Of a stretch of DNA of 64,000 nucleotides, positions 33,622-42,749 are shown piece after piece. Numbering within the stretch: the stretch's first letter is position 1; each line of letters starts with the position of its first letter. A program made the position numbers and the translations under genes. Origin of the DNA: an uncultured Chloroflexales bacterium (GTDB lineage: Bacteria > Chloroflexota > Chloroflexia > Chloroflexales > Chloroflexaceae); the NCBI GenBank assembly GCA_937902315.1, contig CALGUG010000059.1, positions 496,001 to 560,000 of the forward strand. The letters are read 5' to 3'. The notes under the pieces are model-generated. The model was not told where the DNA came from. It made no database searches and saw only the letters and a list, made by a program, of their open reading frames with translations.

Positions 33622-36600
33622 TTAGGAAGGTTGCTCCGCACGGGCTAATAATTCACCAAAATCATAGTTTACGCTGGTAACACCAAAGTCAGGCTCGCGC
33701 TGGAAGGGTCGGCGCAGATAGTAGACTTGATGTGTATTATCGGCATGGAACTCAACCAAGGCCAAGATAAAATCATCGGGCTTATTGAGCGAATAGAGGA
33801 TCTCGTTTTTGGTTACGGTGACGATCTCGGCCCCTGCTACTCGCCCTTTGACCTCGATAAAACGTAGTCGGCCAGTAGCTGGATCGCGGCTTTCGATATC
33901 GTAGCCCAAACGCTCGTACTCGCGATCGACTGGCTCATAACCTAAGCTACGCTCGCACTCCATTACAATCTCACGGGCGCGGGCTGCCACCGCTTGGGTA
34001 TCGACGGGCTTGCTTGGATTTTTGGTTAATTCTTCGATCGGTTTGCCAAGCATCGCTGCGATTAAACCAATTGGCACAACCAAAAGGCCTCCCAGCACCA
34101 CAGGCGGCAGGGCCGAGATCTGGGCTTCAAGGTCAAGCTGCTCCATACGCCTATCTAGTCGTGACTGCAACTCGTCGGCACGCCGGCGCGCCTCTTGCGA
34201 ATTGAGATTGGCGTTGATTTTGCCCACCTGCTCTTGCAGCTTCAACTCCTCTGCGCGATGATCCCAATAGCTGATCTCTTTGTTAAGCCGTTCTTGGACA
34301 GCGGCGCGAGTCTTATTGATCAGCTCCAACTGGCGTCCTTTCACCTCTTGCAAATGGCTAGGGACGATTGTGCTGATCGCATGTCCGAGCGCACGTTTTT
34401 CCAGATCGTGGGTGATCCAGTTGCAGGCTGGTTGGGCCAAGATCTCGCTAGTACTTGGTTCGTCTTCGCGCAAAGGCCGATAGTCCAGATAAGGCGCATA
34501 GCGCAGGCTGCGCGGTGCTTGATTGGCGCTTAACTCTACATACAGCATCTGCTTCGAGATAGTGCGTCGTTCGCCGCTACGTGTTCCGCTCGCATCTTGA
34601 ATGCTATGCTCAAGATAGAAGAGCACACGCGGCTCTGTGCCGAGATCACGCTCATCGACCAAGATGCTGCCTTGGCGCAACAGATCGCGATGGCGTTCCA
34701 AAATCAGGTCGATGGTTGTGTCAAGCAGAGGATGTCCTGGGCAGATAAAGGCTGCCAAAGGCTGACCTGACGGTGCCAACAGGGCTTTGTCGAAGACGAT
34801 TCGCTCGTAGCGCGATAAAATCGGCGCTCCGTTTCCGATCTGGCGATTGTGATTGCGGATTGTAGCAGGCACATGGCTGATCTCGTAGCGACGTGTTTCG
34901 CGCTGACGAATGCTTCCATTAAGCTTTTTAAAAGCTTCTAGAAAGAACGATTCGATATAGTGAGGTTGAAGCCGTCTAGCATCGGCCCGCTCCATATCTT
35001 CGCGCACTCTCGCCACATGGCGGGCATCCATGGCATCGCGTGCCAAAGCCCGCTCTTCCAACAGATCCTGAATCTGCTGGGTATCGACGGCGTTTTCGAT
35101 CACTTGATAGAGCCGCGCTCGGATATCGGGTCGTTCGCCGTAACGAATCGCCTCTAAGAGCAGATCGCGCAGTGACTGTCCCTCAAATTGAAGTTTGCCC
35201 AAGACATCAAAGACTTGGCCTCCCAAGGCCTTTCGGGCTAGCTCAAGCTTTTCGAGCAAGGTCTGATAGACTTCACCTTCGCGGGTATCATTGGCGACCA
35301 AGTTCCAGAGGTGGCAGACTTCGGTCTGGCCGATACGATGGATACGCCCGAAGCGCTGCTCAAGACGGTTAGGGTTCCAAGGTAGATCGTAGTTCACCAT
35401 CAAATGGGCGCGCTGTAGGTTAATACCTTCGCCCGCAGCGTCGGTAGCGATCAGCACCTGTACACTAGGATCATAACGAAAGGCATCTTGGGCCTTTAAG
35501 CGATCTTCACGTTTCATACCGCCATGGATCACAACCACGGCTTCGCTGCGCCCTAAAAGGGTTGTAATTCGCTTTACCAGATAGTTGAGCGTGTCGCGAT
35601 GTTCGGTGAAGATAACCAGCTTCTGGCCCGGCGAATGGATTGGTGGCGGAATAGGCCCTACTTGATAGGCGACCTTGTTTTCAGCCAAGTGGTTGGCGAT
35701 CGCCGCTGGCGTAAAGATCTCGCCGAGCAGACCTGCAAGCTCGCGCCACTTTCGGTCTTCGCCGCTTTGGCGTACCGCTAATGCTAGCGCTTCTAAATGT
35801 CTGAGGCGCTCGATCTCTAAGCGCAATTCGTCGATAGTACGGGCGGCAGTGGCTTGATCAAGAATCTCTTGCTCGGCCTGCTCGACCTCATTATCGGGAG
35901 CATCTTCTAAATCTTCAAGCTCCTCAAGATTGAGTACTTCGCCTTCAAGCGAGCTGCCGCGATGGATGGTTTCAAGCTCATGGAGCCGTTTTTCTAAACG
36001 TTCGCGCCGCCGATGGAGCGATTGATAGATCGCTTCGGGCGATGAAGCCAAACGACGTTGCAAAATGGTCAGAGCAAAACCAACCGTGCCTTTACGACTA
36101 TTATTCAGCTTGTCGGCTCGATTAAACTCTTCGCGAACATAGCTGCTTACTTCGTCATAGAGCTGGTTTTCTGCCTCTGAAAGCTTGTAAGGCAGGGTGT
36201 AGGCGATCCGTTCAGGAAAGAGACGTGTGCCATCAAACTTAAGCAGACGCTCTTTGACCATGCGTCGCATCAGATCCGATACATCGACTTGATGCACCCC
36301 GTCGCGGAAGCGCCCTTCAAAGCGGTCATTGTCGAGCAGAGCCATAAAGAGCTGGAAGTCTTCTTCCTTGCCGTTATGGGGCGTAGCGGTCATTAGCAGA
36401 AAGTGGCGGGTCAGCGAGCCAAGCAACTGACCCAAGCGGTAGCGTTTGGTGTATTTGACCTCGCCCGAGAAGAAGGTGGCCGACAGCTTATGGGCCTCGT
36501 CACAGACCACCAGATCCCAGCGGCAATCGGGCGCTTGTAGTTTCTGTTGTAGTTTTTCATCCCGGGCCAACTTATCGAGCCGTGCGATGACCAGATTCTG

Positions 36601-37194
36601 TTCGCTGAACCAGTTGCCTGTGCGAGCAGATTCAAGTTTATCGTTGGTGGCGATCTCAAAGGGCAAATGAAAGCGCTGATCTAGTTCATACTGCCACTGC
36701 TCGGCCAAGCTGCCTGGGCAGACGATCAAACAGCGTTGCAGATCGCCCCGTGCGATCAGCTCTTTAATCAGTAGGCCAGCCATAATTGTTTTGCCTGCGC
36801 CGGGGTCATCGGCCAGCAAAAAGCGCAATGGCTGACGCGAAAGCATGGCATCGTAGACTGCTGTGATCTGGTGTGGCAGTGGATCGACCAGCGAGGTATG
36901 CACAGCCAAGACCGGATCGAAGAGATGGGCTAAGCGAATGCGATGGGCCTCTGATACCAAACGAAACAGTGCGCCATCGCCATCGAAGCTCCAAGGTCGA
37001 CCGGTTTGAACCAGCTCCAAGCGCTCCTCATCATCGCGATAAAGTAATTCTGAGCCTGTTTGGCCCATCGAATCCTCATAAAACAACACCAGAGCATCGC
37101 TTCCATACGGAACAGTATTTACGATTGTTACGATTCTATCTGGCAGAATCCCGCGAAGTGCCGCGCCTTGAGTCAGTTCTTCCAAACGTGCCAT
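33622..37194 (-). CDS. SNF2-type helicase with C-terminal DUF3883-like domain (DrmD-like, predicted defence)
   Basis: 1190 residues, ATG preceded by TAGGAAAG. Motif I is ADDPGAGKTIMAGLLIKEL near residue 130, motif II CDEAHK near 225, motif III LMTATPHNGKEEDF. The C-terminal RecA lobe has VIHGGMKREDR, TDAAGEGINLQ and RFGRIHRIGQ. A coiled coil around 975-1030 and a short hydrophobic segment (LPPVVLGGLLVVPIGLIAAML) follow, then a DUF3883/nuclease-like module (GYDIESRDPATGRLRFIEVK). Close in style to the SNF2-like DrmD of class 1 DISARM and to helicases beside DUF1156 methylases. It is the first gene of the operon; it likely translocates on or remodels DNA. Confidence 0.88.
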   Translation of the reverse strand: MARLEELTQGAALRGILPDRIVTIVNTVPYGSDALVLFYEDSMGQTGSELLYRDDEERLELVQTGRPWSFDGDGALFRLVSEAHRIRLAHLFDPVLAVHTSLVDPLPHQITAVYDAMLSRQPLRFLLADDPGAGKTIMAGLLIKELIARGDLQRCLIVCPGSLAEQWQYELDQRFHLPFEIATNDKLESARTGNWFSEQNLVIARLDKLARDEKLQQKLQAPDCRWDLVVCDEAHKLSATFFSGEVKYTKRYRLGQLLGSLTRHFLLMTATPHNGKEEDFQLFMALLDNDRFEGRFRDGVHQVDVSDLMRRMVKERLLKFDGTRLFPERIAYTLPYKLSEAENQLYDEVSSYVREEFNRADKLNNSRKGTVGFALTILQRRLASSPEAIYQSLHRRRERLEKRLHELETIHRGSSLEGEVLNLEELEDLEDAPDNEVEQAEQEILDQATAARTIDELRLEIERLRHLEALALAVRQSGEDRKWRELAGLLGEIFTPAAIANHLAENKVAYQVGPIPPPIHSPGQKLVIFTEHRDTLNYLVKRITTLLGRSEAVVVIHGGMKREDRLKAQDAFRYDPSVQVLIATDAAGEGINLQRAHLMVNYDLPWNPNRLEQRFGRIHRIGQTEVCHLWNLVANDTREGEVYQTLLEKLELARKALGGQVFDVLGKLQFEGQSLRDLLLEAIRYGERPDIRARLYQVIENAVDTQQIQDLLEERALARDAMDARHVARVREDMERADARRLQPHYIESFFLEAFKKLNGSIRQRETRRYEISHVPATIRNHNRQIGNGAPILSRYERIVFDKALLAPSGQPLAAFICPGHPLLDTTIDLILERHRDLLRQGSILVDERDLGTEPRVLFYLEHSIQDASGTRSGERRTISKQMLYVELSANQAPRSLRYAPYLDYRPLREDEPSTSEILAQPACNWITHDLEKRALGHAISTIVPSHLQEVKGRQLELINKTRAAVQERLNKEISYWDHRAEELKLQEQVGKINANLNSQEARRRADELQSRLDRRMEQLDLEAQISALPPVVLGGLLVVPIGLIAAMLGKPIEELTKNPSKPVDTQAVAARAREIVMECERSLGYEPVDREYERLGYDIESRDPATGRLRFIEVKGRVAGAEIVTVTKNEILYSLNKPDDFILALVEFHADNTHQVYYLRRPFQREPDFGVTSVNYDFGELLARAEQPS

Positions 37195-37471
37195 AGATCT
37201 TTCCTAATTGATAGATATTGCCACAACAGAATAGGCCAAGTATAACATCCGGCTATTTCCAAATCTTGGCTATTAGAAACATTAGCTTTCAGAGCCTAGT
37301 ATACTCCAGAGACTAGTCCACATTTGTGCCCTAATCCTTCTTTTATAGGTTTTGTTTGGCTACAATCTTCAGAAGCTATCCTTAAAAGGCTTATAATCCT
37401 TGAACGGTATGGTAGAATGCGAGGGTTATACCGAAGGCATGCTGGGCATGCTTGACTGAAAGGAATGTTTT
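37195..37471. promoter_or_regulatory. Divergent promoter region between the defence operon and FKBP gene
   Basis: 277 bp, AT-rich toward the helicase. On the plus strand TATAAT occurs at about 37392 and TGGTAGAAT (extended -10 like) at about 37410, about 60-80 bases before the FKBP start. The operon promoter must be here on the minus strand; I cannot fix its -10. Confidence 0.4.
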
Positions 37472-37804
37472 ATGTCAGCGAATGAACTGCTGGTTGAGAA
37501 GTTGGTTGAGGGCAACGGTGCGTCGCCCAAGACTGGCGATCAGGTTCACGTTCACTATACCGGCTTGCTCCCCAACGGAACCAAGTTCGATAGCTCGGTC
37601 GACCGTGGCCAGCCCTTCACTTTCGTTCTGGGCGTAGGACAAGTGATCGGCGGTTGGGATCAAGGAGTGGCTCAGCTCAAGATTGGCGACAAAGCCAAGT
37701 TGACCATTCCGCCCCATCTCGGCTACGGCGCTCGTGGCGTGCCGGGCATTATTCCGCCCAACTCGACCCTGATTTTCGAAGTTGAGCTGCTTGGCATCAA
37801 CTAG
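37472..37804 (+). CDS. FKBP-type peptidyl-prolyl cis-trans isomerase
   Basis: 110 residues, the size of a single FKBP domain without signal peptide, so cytoplasmic. AAAGGAATG precedes the ATG. Motifs: VHVHYTGLLPNGTKFDSS, GQVIGGWDQGV, KLTIPPHLGYG, IPPNSTLIFEVELL. The hydrophobic active-site residues (Tyr, Phe, Asp, Trp, Tyr, Phe) are all present. It catalyses proline isomerisation in protein folding. Single-gene unit with its own terminator; not part of the defence operon. Confidence 0.95.
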   Translation: MSANELLVEKLVEGNGASPKTGDQVHVHYTGLLPNGTKFDSSVDRGQPFTFVLGVGQVIGGWDQGVAQLKIGDKAKLTIPPHLGYGARGVPGIIPPNSTLIFEVELLGIN

Positions 37805-37814
37805 GCTTGCTTGA

Positions 37815-37862
37815 TTACAAAAGCGCTGTTTTGCCTAATGTTAGGTGAAACAGCGCTTTTTT
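37815..37862 (+). terminator. Terminator of FKBP gene
   Basis: AAAAGCGCTGTTTTGCCTAA / TTAGGTGAAACAGCGCTTTT stem, ending in a T-run. Confidence 0.85.
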
Positions 37863-37937
37863 CTATGGAGTTTATACCAAATTCAGTTGATCGCTTTTAG
37901 CGCTTTGGCGGAAAAATCCCTCCCCCAAAGAAGGCTG

Positions 37938-37962
37938 CTAGCGCGTCCGCCTACGGCTACAA
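37938..37962 (+). repeat. Dispersed repeat copy 7
   Basis: CTAGCGCGTCCGCCTACGGC then TACAA, preceded by CCCCCAAAGAAGGCTG. A MITE-like end (TATACCAAATTCAG) lies 60 bp to the left. Confidence 0.85.
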
Positions 37963-38043
37963 ACATGCTGCCCGCCACAATACGGGGCTAGCAGTGTGCG
38001 CCATGAGACTGCCCGAAAACTCAACAAAATAAACGGCTTCTGA

Positions 38044-38649
38044 TTACCAGGCGATACCATCGCTTTCGGCGCTGGCGGCAGCGAGAAAGCTTTGCAAAGC
38101 AGCGATGCGCGGCTGAGCCAGCTCGCGCGCTTTGGCTAGCTGCAACTGGGTGGGCAGCTTGTGTAGCTGGCTTTCGAGCGTAGCGATCGCGTCGCCAAAG
38201 GTATGGTAGCGGGTATCGCGCCCAACTTTGCTCACCGTTCGCAGAATGCCTACGGCGCCTAACTGCTCCAGCATGTCGGCGTCGCGCAGAATGATCCCCT
38301 CGATGTTGTTAGGCTTCCCGCTCGGCAGGTGGTTGCGAATCGCATCGACCACGCCGGCGATCTTGGCGCTTGGAAAGCCCCATTCTTCCAATAGCATCGG
38401 TACCTTTTGGGCCGCATAGGCTATGTTGTCCCAGCGGCGTAACTGCTCGATATCTTCTGGGCGATGCCCTATGAAGACGCCAAGGTCGTGCAGCCAGACG
38501 GCGGCATGCAGAATCTCGTCGTCGTAGTCGAGGCCGGCCCCGATCTGGCAGGCCAGACGATAGAGCCGTACTTGATGGCTGTATTTATCGATAGGACGCG
38601 CTTCTTGGCGTATGTACACCTCAATCTTCCGTTGATAATCAATCGTCAT
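38044..38649 (-). CDS. HD-domain phosphohydrolase
   Basis: About 201 residues from the ATG at 38649 (AAAGGA 5 bases upstream); a GTG at 38664 is less likely. HD-domain residues: the helix DKYSHQVRLYRLACQI with the first His, then AAVWLHDLGVFIGH (His-Asp pair), and NHLPSGKPNNIEGIILRDADMLEQLG carrying the last Asp. This is the small-HD hydrolase class (YedJ/COG1418-like); the substrate, probably a nucleotide or phosphoester, is unknown. It stands alone between repeat copies 7 and 8. Confidence 0.85.
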   Translation of the reverse strand: MTIDYQRKIEVYIRQEARPIDKYSHQVRLYRLACQIGAGLDYDDEILHAAVWLHDLGVFIGHRPEDIEQLRRWDNIAYAAQKVPMLLEEWGFPSAKIAGVVDAIRNHLPSGKPNNIEGIILRDADMLEQLGAVGILRTVSKVGRDTRYHTFGDAIATLESQLHKLPTQLQLAKARELAQPRIAALQSFLAAASAESDGIAW

Positions 38650-38718
38650 ATAATCCTTTTCCACTGCTTTTGTTCAGGCATGTTCGCCCAGTTACAAGTC
38701 GAATAAAACCTATTTTGG

Positions 38719-38825
38719 CTTATACCAAATCCGGTTAATTACTTTCTATTTGGCCTTCGGCAGGGTGGAACTTGCCCATTTTTTGCGTTACAAGAGATCA
38801 AGTCTTTAAACGGATTTAGTATTAC
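38719..38825 (+). mobile_element. MITE-like element, short complete copy
   Basis: Starts TTATACCAAATCCGGTTAAT and ends AAACGGATTTAGTATTA. The body has TTTGGCCTTCGGCAGGGTGG. About 107 bp, without the internal hairpin present in the copies at 15063 and 24043. Confidence 0.7.
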
Positions 38826-38931
38826 TTCTGTCAACGACATTGTAATGCTTGATAGGAGATCAGCTTGAATCGTTGTATTTTGGGGAGGTCTTTCGCTACA
38901 CAGCTACAACACTATGCTTACGGGCGAGCTG

Positions 38932-38957
38932 TTGGTAGCCGTAGGCGGACGCGCTAG
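38932..38957 (-). repeat. Dispersed repeat copy 8
   Basis: TTGGTAGCCGTAGGCGGACG then CGCTAG, followed by CAGACCTCTTTGGGG and AGACCAAGCCGCCAGAG as in copies 12 and 13. Confidence 0.85.
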
Positions 38958-39029
38958 CAGACCTCTTTGGGGAAGAGACCAAGCCGCCAGAGTGCTGAAG
39001 TGGTCAAACCGATTGGCTATCAGAATATA

Positions 39030-39066
39030 ACGAGCCTTCAAGGCTCATGTCGCTCTGAAGGCTCGC
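39030..39066 (-). terminator. Terminator of the aminotransferase gene
   Basis: Minus strand CGAGCCTTCA / TGAAGGCTCG stem with inner pairing, followed by TTATATT. Confidence 0.65.
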
Positions 39067-39126
39067 TTTGTAGTTGACTATATTTTAGGCTGAGCGCTCT
39101 AAGCCCTTAAGCTTTGGCGCTCGCTG

Positions 39127-40323
39127 TTATTGACGCGCTGCGCCGATCTCGCGGATCGCATCGGCGAGGCGGTCGACGTCTTCTTCGGTGTTATAGAAGC
39201 CCGTTGAAACACGGTTGAGCAGCGGCAGAGGAGTATGGCGAATCAGGATGTTCTTAGCTGCTAGCGCTTCGGTCAGCTCAGCTGGGGGCATTCCCTCAAG
39301 CGTGAAGTGCAGCAGACCACTGCCCGTGGGTGCGTCGAGGTAGAGCTGTACGTCTGGCACCTCGCTGAGGCGCTGGTAGGCGTAGGCGTTGAGCTTGCGA
39401 ACGCGCTCAAAAGCCCATTCCCAGCCGACCTCTTGTCCGATCCACTCGAGACCAGCGTTGAGACCGGCCAGAGTCGCGGGCGAGATGGTGACTGCTTCGT
39501 GGCGTCGTGCGCCGTCGGTAGCCTCGAAGGGCACATCGTTGCTGATCATGCGGTTCTTCAAGCTGAAGTAGGCCATAAAGCTCTGCTTGAAAAAGTCGAG
39601 ACGGTCAGCGCGGATGAAGAGCGCGCCCGTGCCATCAGGGCCGCACAGCCACTTCTGGCCCGAGCAAGCATAGGCATCGACGCCTAAGTCATAGACCGAA
39701 ACGGGGATCATGCCGAAGGATTGGGCTGCGTCACAAATCACAACCGCGCCGACTTTGTGAGCGCGTTCGCTGATCTCGCGCATGGGCAGGATCATACCGC
39801 TCGCCCACGAGACATGCGACAGCACTACAGCCTTAGTCTTCGGCGAGAGGTAACGCTCGAGCTCGGCCAAGATATCGCAATCGCGTAGGCCGATATTGGT
39901 GTAGTGAACTTTGACGCCGTAGCGCTCTTTCAGCAGCGCGACTGGATTCAGACCGCCCTCGTGCTCACTCGAGGCGGTGATGACCTCGTCGCCCGGCTGC
40001 CAGTCAAGTCCCAACAGAGCGATATTCATGCCCTCGGTGGTATTGTGGGTCAGAGCCACTTCGCTTGGGTCGCAGCCCATAAGCGATGCCAGAAGCTGGC
40101 GCGCTTTATCGCGCTCGCCCAACATTCGTCCAAAAGCATCCTTGCCGATACGTCCCTGCTCTAGCTCGCTTTGGAAGTAGGACTGCATCACCTGCGCGCT
40201 TGTGCTGGGCAGCGGGCCATTTGTACCAGTATTGAGATAAACGTATCGCTGAAGAACGGGGAATTGTTCGCGAATCTTGGCTACTTTGGTCGATTCCGAT
40301 GACGATGTACCTGTGTTGCTCAT
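39127..40323 (-). CDS. Class V PLP aminotransferase (cysteine desulfurase / isopenicillin N epimerase-like)
   Basis: 398 residues, fold type I. YLNTGTNGPLPSTSAQVMQ marks the N-terminus, ALTHNTTEGMNIALLGL the cofactor phosphate region, VLSHVSWASGMILPM the strand before the PLP Asp, CDAAQSFGMIPV the pyridine-binding Asp, and CSGQKWLCGPDGTGALF the Schiff-base Lys near residue 223. The C-terminal domain ends in RHTPLPLLNRVSTGFYNTEEDVDRL. It lacks the usual Cys loop of IscS-type desulfurases, so a desulfurase, lyase or epimerase role cannot be chosen. Single gene. Confidence 0.88.
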   Translation of the reverse strand: MSNTGTSSSESTKVAKIREQFPVLQRYVYLNTGTNGPLPSTSAQVMQSYFQSELEQGRIGKDAFGRMLGERDKARQLLASLMGCDPSEVALTHNTTEGMNIALLGLDWQPGDEVITASSEHEGGLNPVALLKERYGVKVHYTNIGLRDCDILAELERYLSPKTKAVVLSHVSWASGMILPMREISERAHKVGAVVICDAAQSFGMIPVSVYDLGVDAYACSGQKWLCGPDGTGALFIRADRLDFFKQSFMAYFSLKNRMISNDVPFEATDGARRHEAVTISPATLAGLNAGLEWIGQEVGWEWAFERVRKLNAYAYQRLSEVPDVQLYLDAPTGSGLLHFTLEGMPPAELTEALAAKNILIRHTPLPLLNRVSTGFYNTEEDVDRLADAIREIGAARQ

Positions 40324-41225
40324 AGTCTCACTTTCTTCTTCTTAGAAGGGGGGAACTCTCAACATTGAGTTTCGGCTCATTTTACCACTTAAATCAGATA
40401 CTTATGCTGAATATCGACCTTAATACTATGCATTTAATCCAAAATAGTATTGATCGCTTTTGTTTAATTATTTAATTTAATAACTAAACAAAAGCGATAC
40501 AAATAAAGATTTTGACTTACTAACAGAAGATTCGCGCTAGAAAATGAGGCTTTTGAACGAGGAGTATTCGCATTACGAGGTGTTTTAGTGTGTGGCTGGA
40601 GTTTGCGCGGTTTTGAACTCGATCCTCAAGTGATGTATCGGAAGTCTTCGCTCTGCATCTCGCTTTACTTATTCGAATTATATCAGTTATTAGACCTTTG
40701 ATTTTTATTTGTATTTCAAATTAAAATAAAAATTTCTAGCTATGATCTTAGATAGTTGCTAGATCCAGCGTGTTTCAGCTCAAATCTGATAAAAAGCTCA
40801 GAATTATAAGGTAAATCCACAGTAAGAGCGGAAATAATGTCATCTAGAAGCAAGATCTAATGGAATTGCAGCGAGGAATAAAGATAACACAACTATACTA
40901 TATATACTACAAATTATAATACAGCAACTATATACCCGATAAATATTAATAATATTCAAAAAATAATATGATATAATATGTGTCGAAAAGAATTTGATCT
41001 ATTGTTCATACCAATCATTTCAAATTAACATATATACCCAAATAAGCCTGTTTTTTATCTAGGGAGAGCGCAATAAAAAAAGTCTATTGGTACTGATGGT
41101 TAGGCCCTTCATAAAGTAGGTCGTGGTCGTATAGGCTTAGGCTCCTATCGAGATTGTTGTGATCAGGAAGCAAAAGTCTATTTAATAGTTTGGGAATAGC
41201 TTTCCAGAGATTGTTAGGAGCTTCC
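40324..41225. other. Long AT-rich intergenic region
   Basis: About 900 bp between two divergent genes, strongly AT-rich at 40700-41050 with many TATA-like words, so promoter calls are unreliable. One strong hairpin is present (40453-40498). No coding frame is supported. Confidence 0.65.
40453..40498. promoter_or_regulatory. 18-bp hairpin
   Basis: Arms ATCGCTTTTGTTTAATTA and TAACTAAACAAAAGCGAT pair with a single mismatch around a 10-base AT loop, 130 bp upstream of the aminotransferase start. Confidence 0.6.
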
Positions 41226-42131
41226 ATGGCAGCAGAGATTAACGATCCATCCACAATTCAAGAGCTTCAGGCTACAATCGCTCAACAGGCAGAACAGATC
41301 GCTGAACTTCAGGCTAAGTTAGACCTCTTCCAGACCTTCATCGATGCCTTTCCTAACCCCATGAGTATGCTTGAAGTGTTGCCAAACGGCCGATACAGCC
41401 TAGCGATCGCAAATAAAGCTTATTTAAGCGGCTTCGAGTCTCCTGATATTATCGGTAAAGATCTGAAAGAACTTGCTCACGAAGAAGAATTAGCCAGTGT
41501 TCAACGCATGTATGAGGATTGTCTTCAGCACAAGACGATTCAAGTATATGAGATGACCTATCCAAATCCTGAAGGAGGGCTCTATTGGCTTTTAAACACC
41601 TGTATGCCTGTCGTTGATCCAGAGGATCAAAAGATCAGCCATATTGTTTGTAGTATTCAAGATGTGACGGAGCGAAAATATCAAGAGCTGCAAGAGAAAG
41701 AGGCCATAAACGAGCAGCAAAGCCTGATCGAACAACAGGCTGAAGTTCTGGCCGAGATCTCGACGCCGCTGCTTTCGATCAGCGATAGCACGATGGTTAT
41801 GCCCTTGATCGGTGTGATTGACACGCACCGCATCAATAACCTTGTGACGACTTTGCTCAATGGTGTCTCCGAGAATCGCGCTCGCACGGTGATCCTCGAC
41901 ATTACAGGTGTTCCTTTCGTCGATACTCAAGTCGCAAACGCAATTATTCGCTCGGCCCAAGCTGTAAAGCTGTTAGGCGCGACGATCATTTTGAGCGGTA
42001 TTCGCCCCGAAGTAGCCCAAGTCTTGGTCGGACTGGGAATCGACTTCTCGCATATGGTTACCTGTTCGACCTTGCAGGCGGCGATCGCTTTGGCGCTGCG
42101 CCAAGAGAAGGGTTTCAAAGCGCCCGCTTAG
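41226..42131 (+). CDS. PAS-STAS protein (RsbR-like)
   Basis: About 301 residues from the ATG at 41226 with AGGAG 6 bases upstream. A short coiled coil (IQELQATIAQQAEQIAELQA) precedes one PAS domain (about 40-160; FQTFIDAFPNPMSMLEVL) and a linker helix. A STAS domain (about 175-290) carries TVILDITGVPFVDTQVANAI with the phosphorylatable Thr. STAS sequence is close to that of the protein at 12891 (both have PLIGVIDT/PLVGTIDT and SGIRPEVAQVLVGLGID/ITGISPEIAQTLVQIGID-like text). Probable stressosome or signalling scaffold; no RsbS/RsbT genes are adjacent. Confidence 0.9.
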   Translation: MAAEINDPSTIQELQATIAQQAEQIAELQAKLDLFQTFIDAFPNPMSMLEVLPNGRYSLAIANKAYLSGFESPDIIGKDLKELAHEEELASVQRMYEDCLQHKTIQVYEMTYPNPEGGLYWLLNTCMPVVDPEDQKISHIVCSIQDVTERKYQELQEKEAINEQQSLIEQQAEVLAEISTPLLSISDSTMVMPLIGVIDTHRINNLVTTLLNGVSENRARTVILDITGVPFVDTQVANAIIRSAQAVKLLGATIILSGIRPEVAQVLVGLGIDFSHMVTCSTLQAAIALALRQEKGFKAPA

Positions 42132-42219
42132 TGCAGTTTAGGCCCAAGAAGTCGATAAGCGAAACTAGTTCATACCAAATCCGTTTAAAATCTAATACTC
42201 TTGCAACCAGCTATACACC

Positions 42220-42262
42220 AACGCCCACGACTCGTGAGACAGAGCCGTGGGCGTTGCGTCTT
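42220..42262 (+). terminator. Terminator of PAS-STAS gene
   Basis: AACGCCCACG / CGTGGGCGTT 10-bp perfect stem followed by GCGTCTTTTT. A MITE-like end (ATACCAAATCCGTTTAAAAT) lies just before it at 42173. Confidence 0.8.
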
Positions 42263-42263
42263 T

Positions 42264-42662
42264 TTATGGTTGGTCTGCTAGCAGTTCGATAATGGCATTA
42301 TTTTGTTTGCCGAGGATCTGCAGGGCGCGGATGCTGTATTCGCTTGCGACTAACTGCTGTTCTGCGATACGATCTAAGTTGCTGCGATAGGCTGCCTTCT
42401 CGTAACTCGTCATAAGTGTTTCGAGTATGATGCGCTCTTTTTCGTTTTCGTTGATGATCTCGGCGATGCGCGCTTGTTTTTCTGCTAAGCGAGCTCTTTG
42501 GGCGTTTTGGCCTAACAAGTCGCTGCCCAAGCCGATCACTTGAACGATTAGCAGACAAACCAACAAGATGGTGATCAACTTGTGGCTCGATTGGGTTTGG
42601 GCGCTTTGAGGCACGCCATGTTCTGTCTGTTGGGCCTCTGCATTTGTAATCTTGTTTTCCAC
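42264..42662 (-). CDS. Small single-span membrane protein with coiled coil
   Basis: 132 residues. Polar N-terminal 27 residues, one hydrophobic helix (LITILLVCLLIVQVIGLG), then a long Glu/Arg/Ala-rich helix likely forming a coiled coil (QRARLAEKQARIAEIINENE). It is bitopic with a large C-terminal part. No family is recognised and no partner gene is adjacent. Function unknown. Confidence 0.65.
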   Translation of the reverse strand: MENKITNAEAQQTEHGVPQSAQTQSSHKLITILLVCLLIVQVIGLGSDLLGQNAQRARLAEKQARIAEIINENEKERIILETLMTSYEKAAYRSNLDRIAEQQLVASEYSIRALQILGKQNNAIIELLADQP

Positions 42663-42749
42663 TATCTACCTCGTAGTTCAAAAGAGATCTTCCTAGCTAC
42701 AAGCATAGCGGTTGTGGTGGGCACAAATGCGCGCCCGAAGCCTAAGCCT

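Larger units (their letters stand above)
38650..39126. other. Intergenic region with MITE-like element and repeat
   Basis: About 480 bp with no gene seen. It holds a compact MITE-like element, repeat copy 8, and the terminator of the aminotransferase. Confidence 0.7.

Noticed and set aside
24209..37194. Complete DISARM or BREX system
   Set aside because: The helicase is DrmD-like and there is a methylase, but drmA, drmB and drmC are absent, as are pglZ and brxC; the remaining genes do not belong to those systems.
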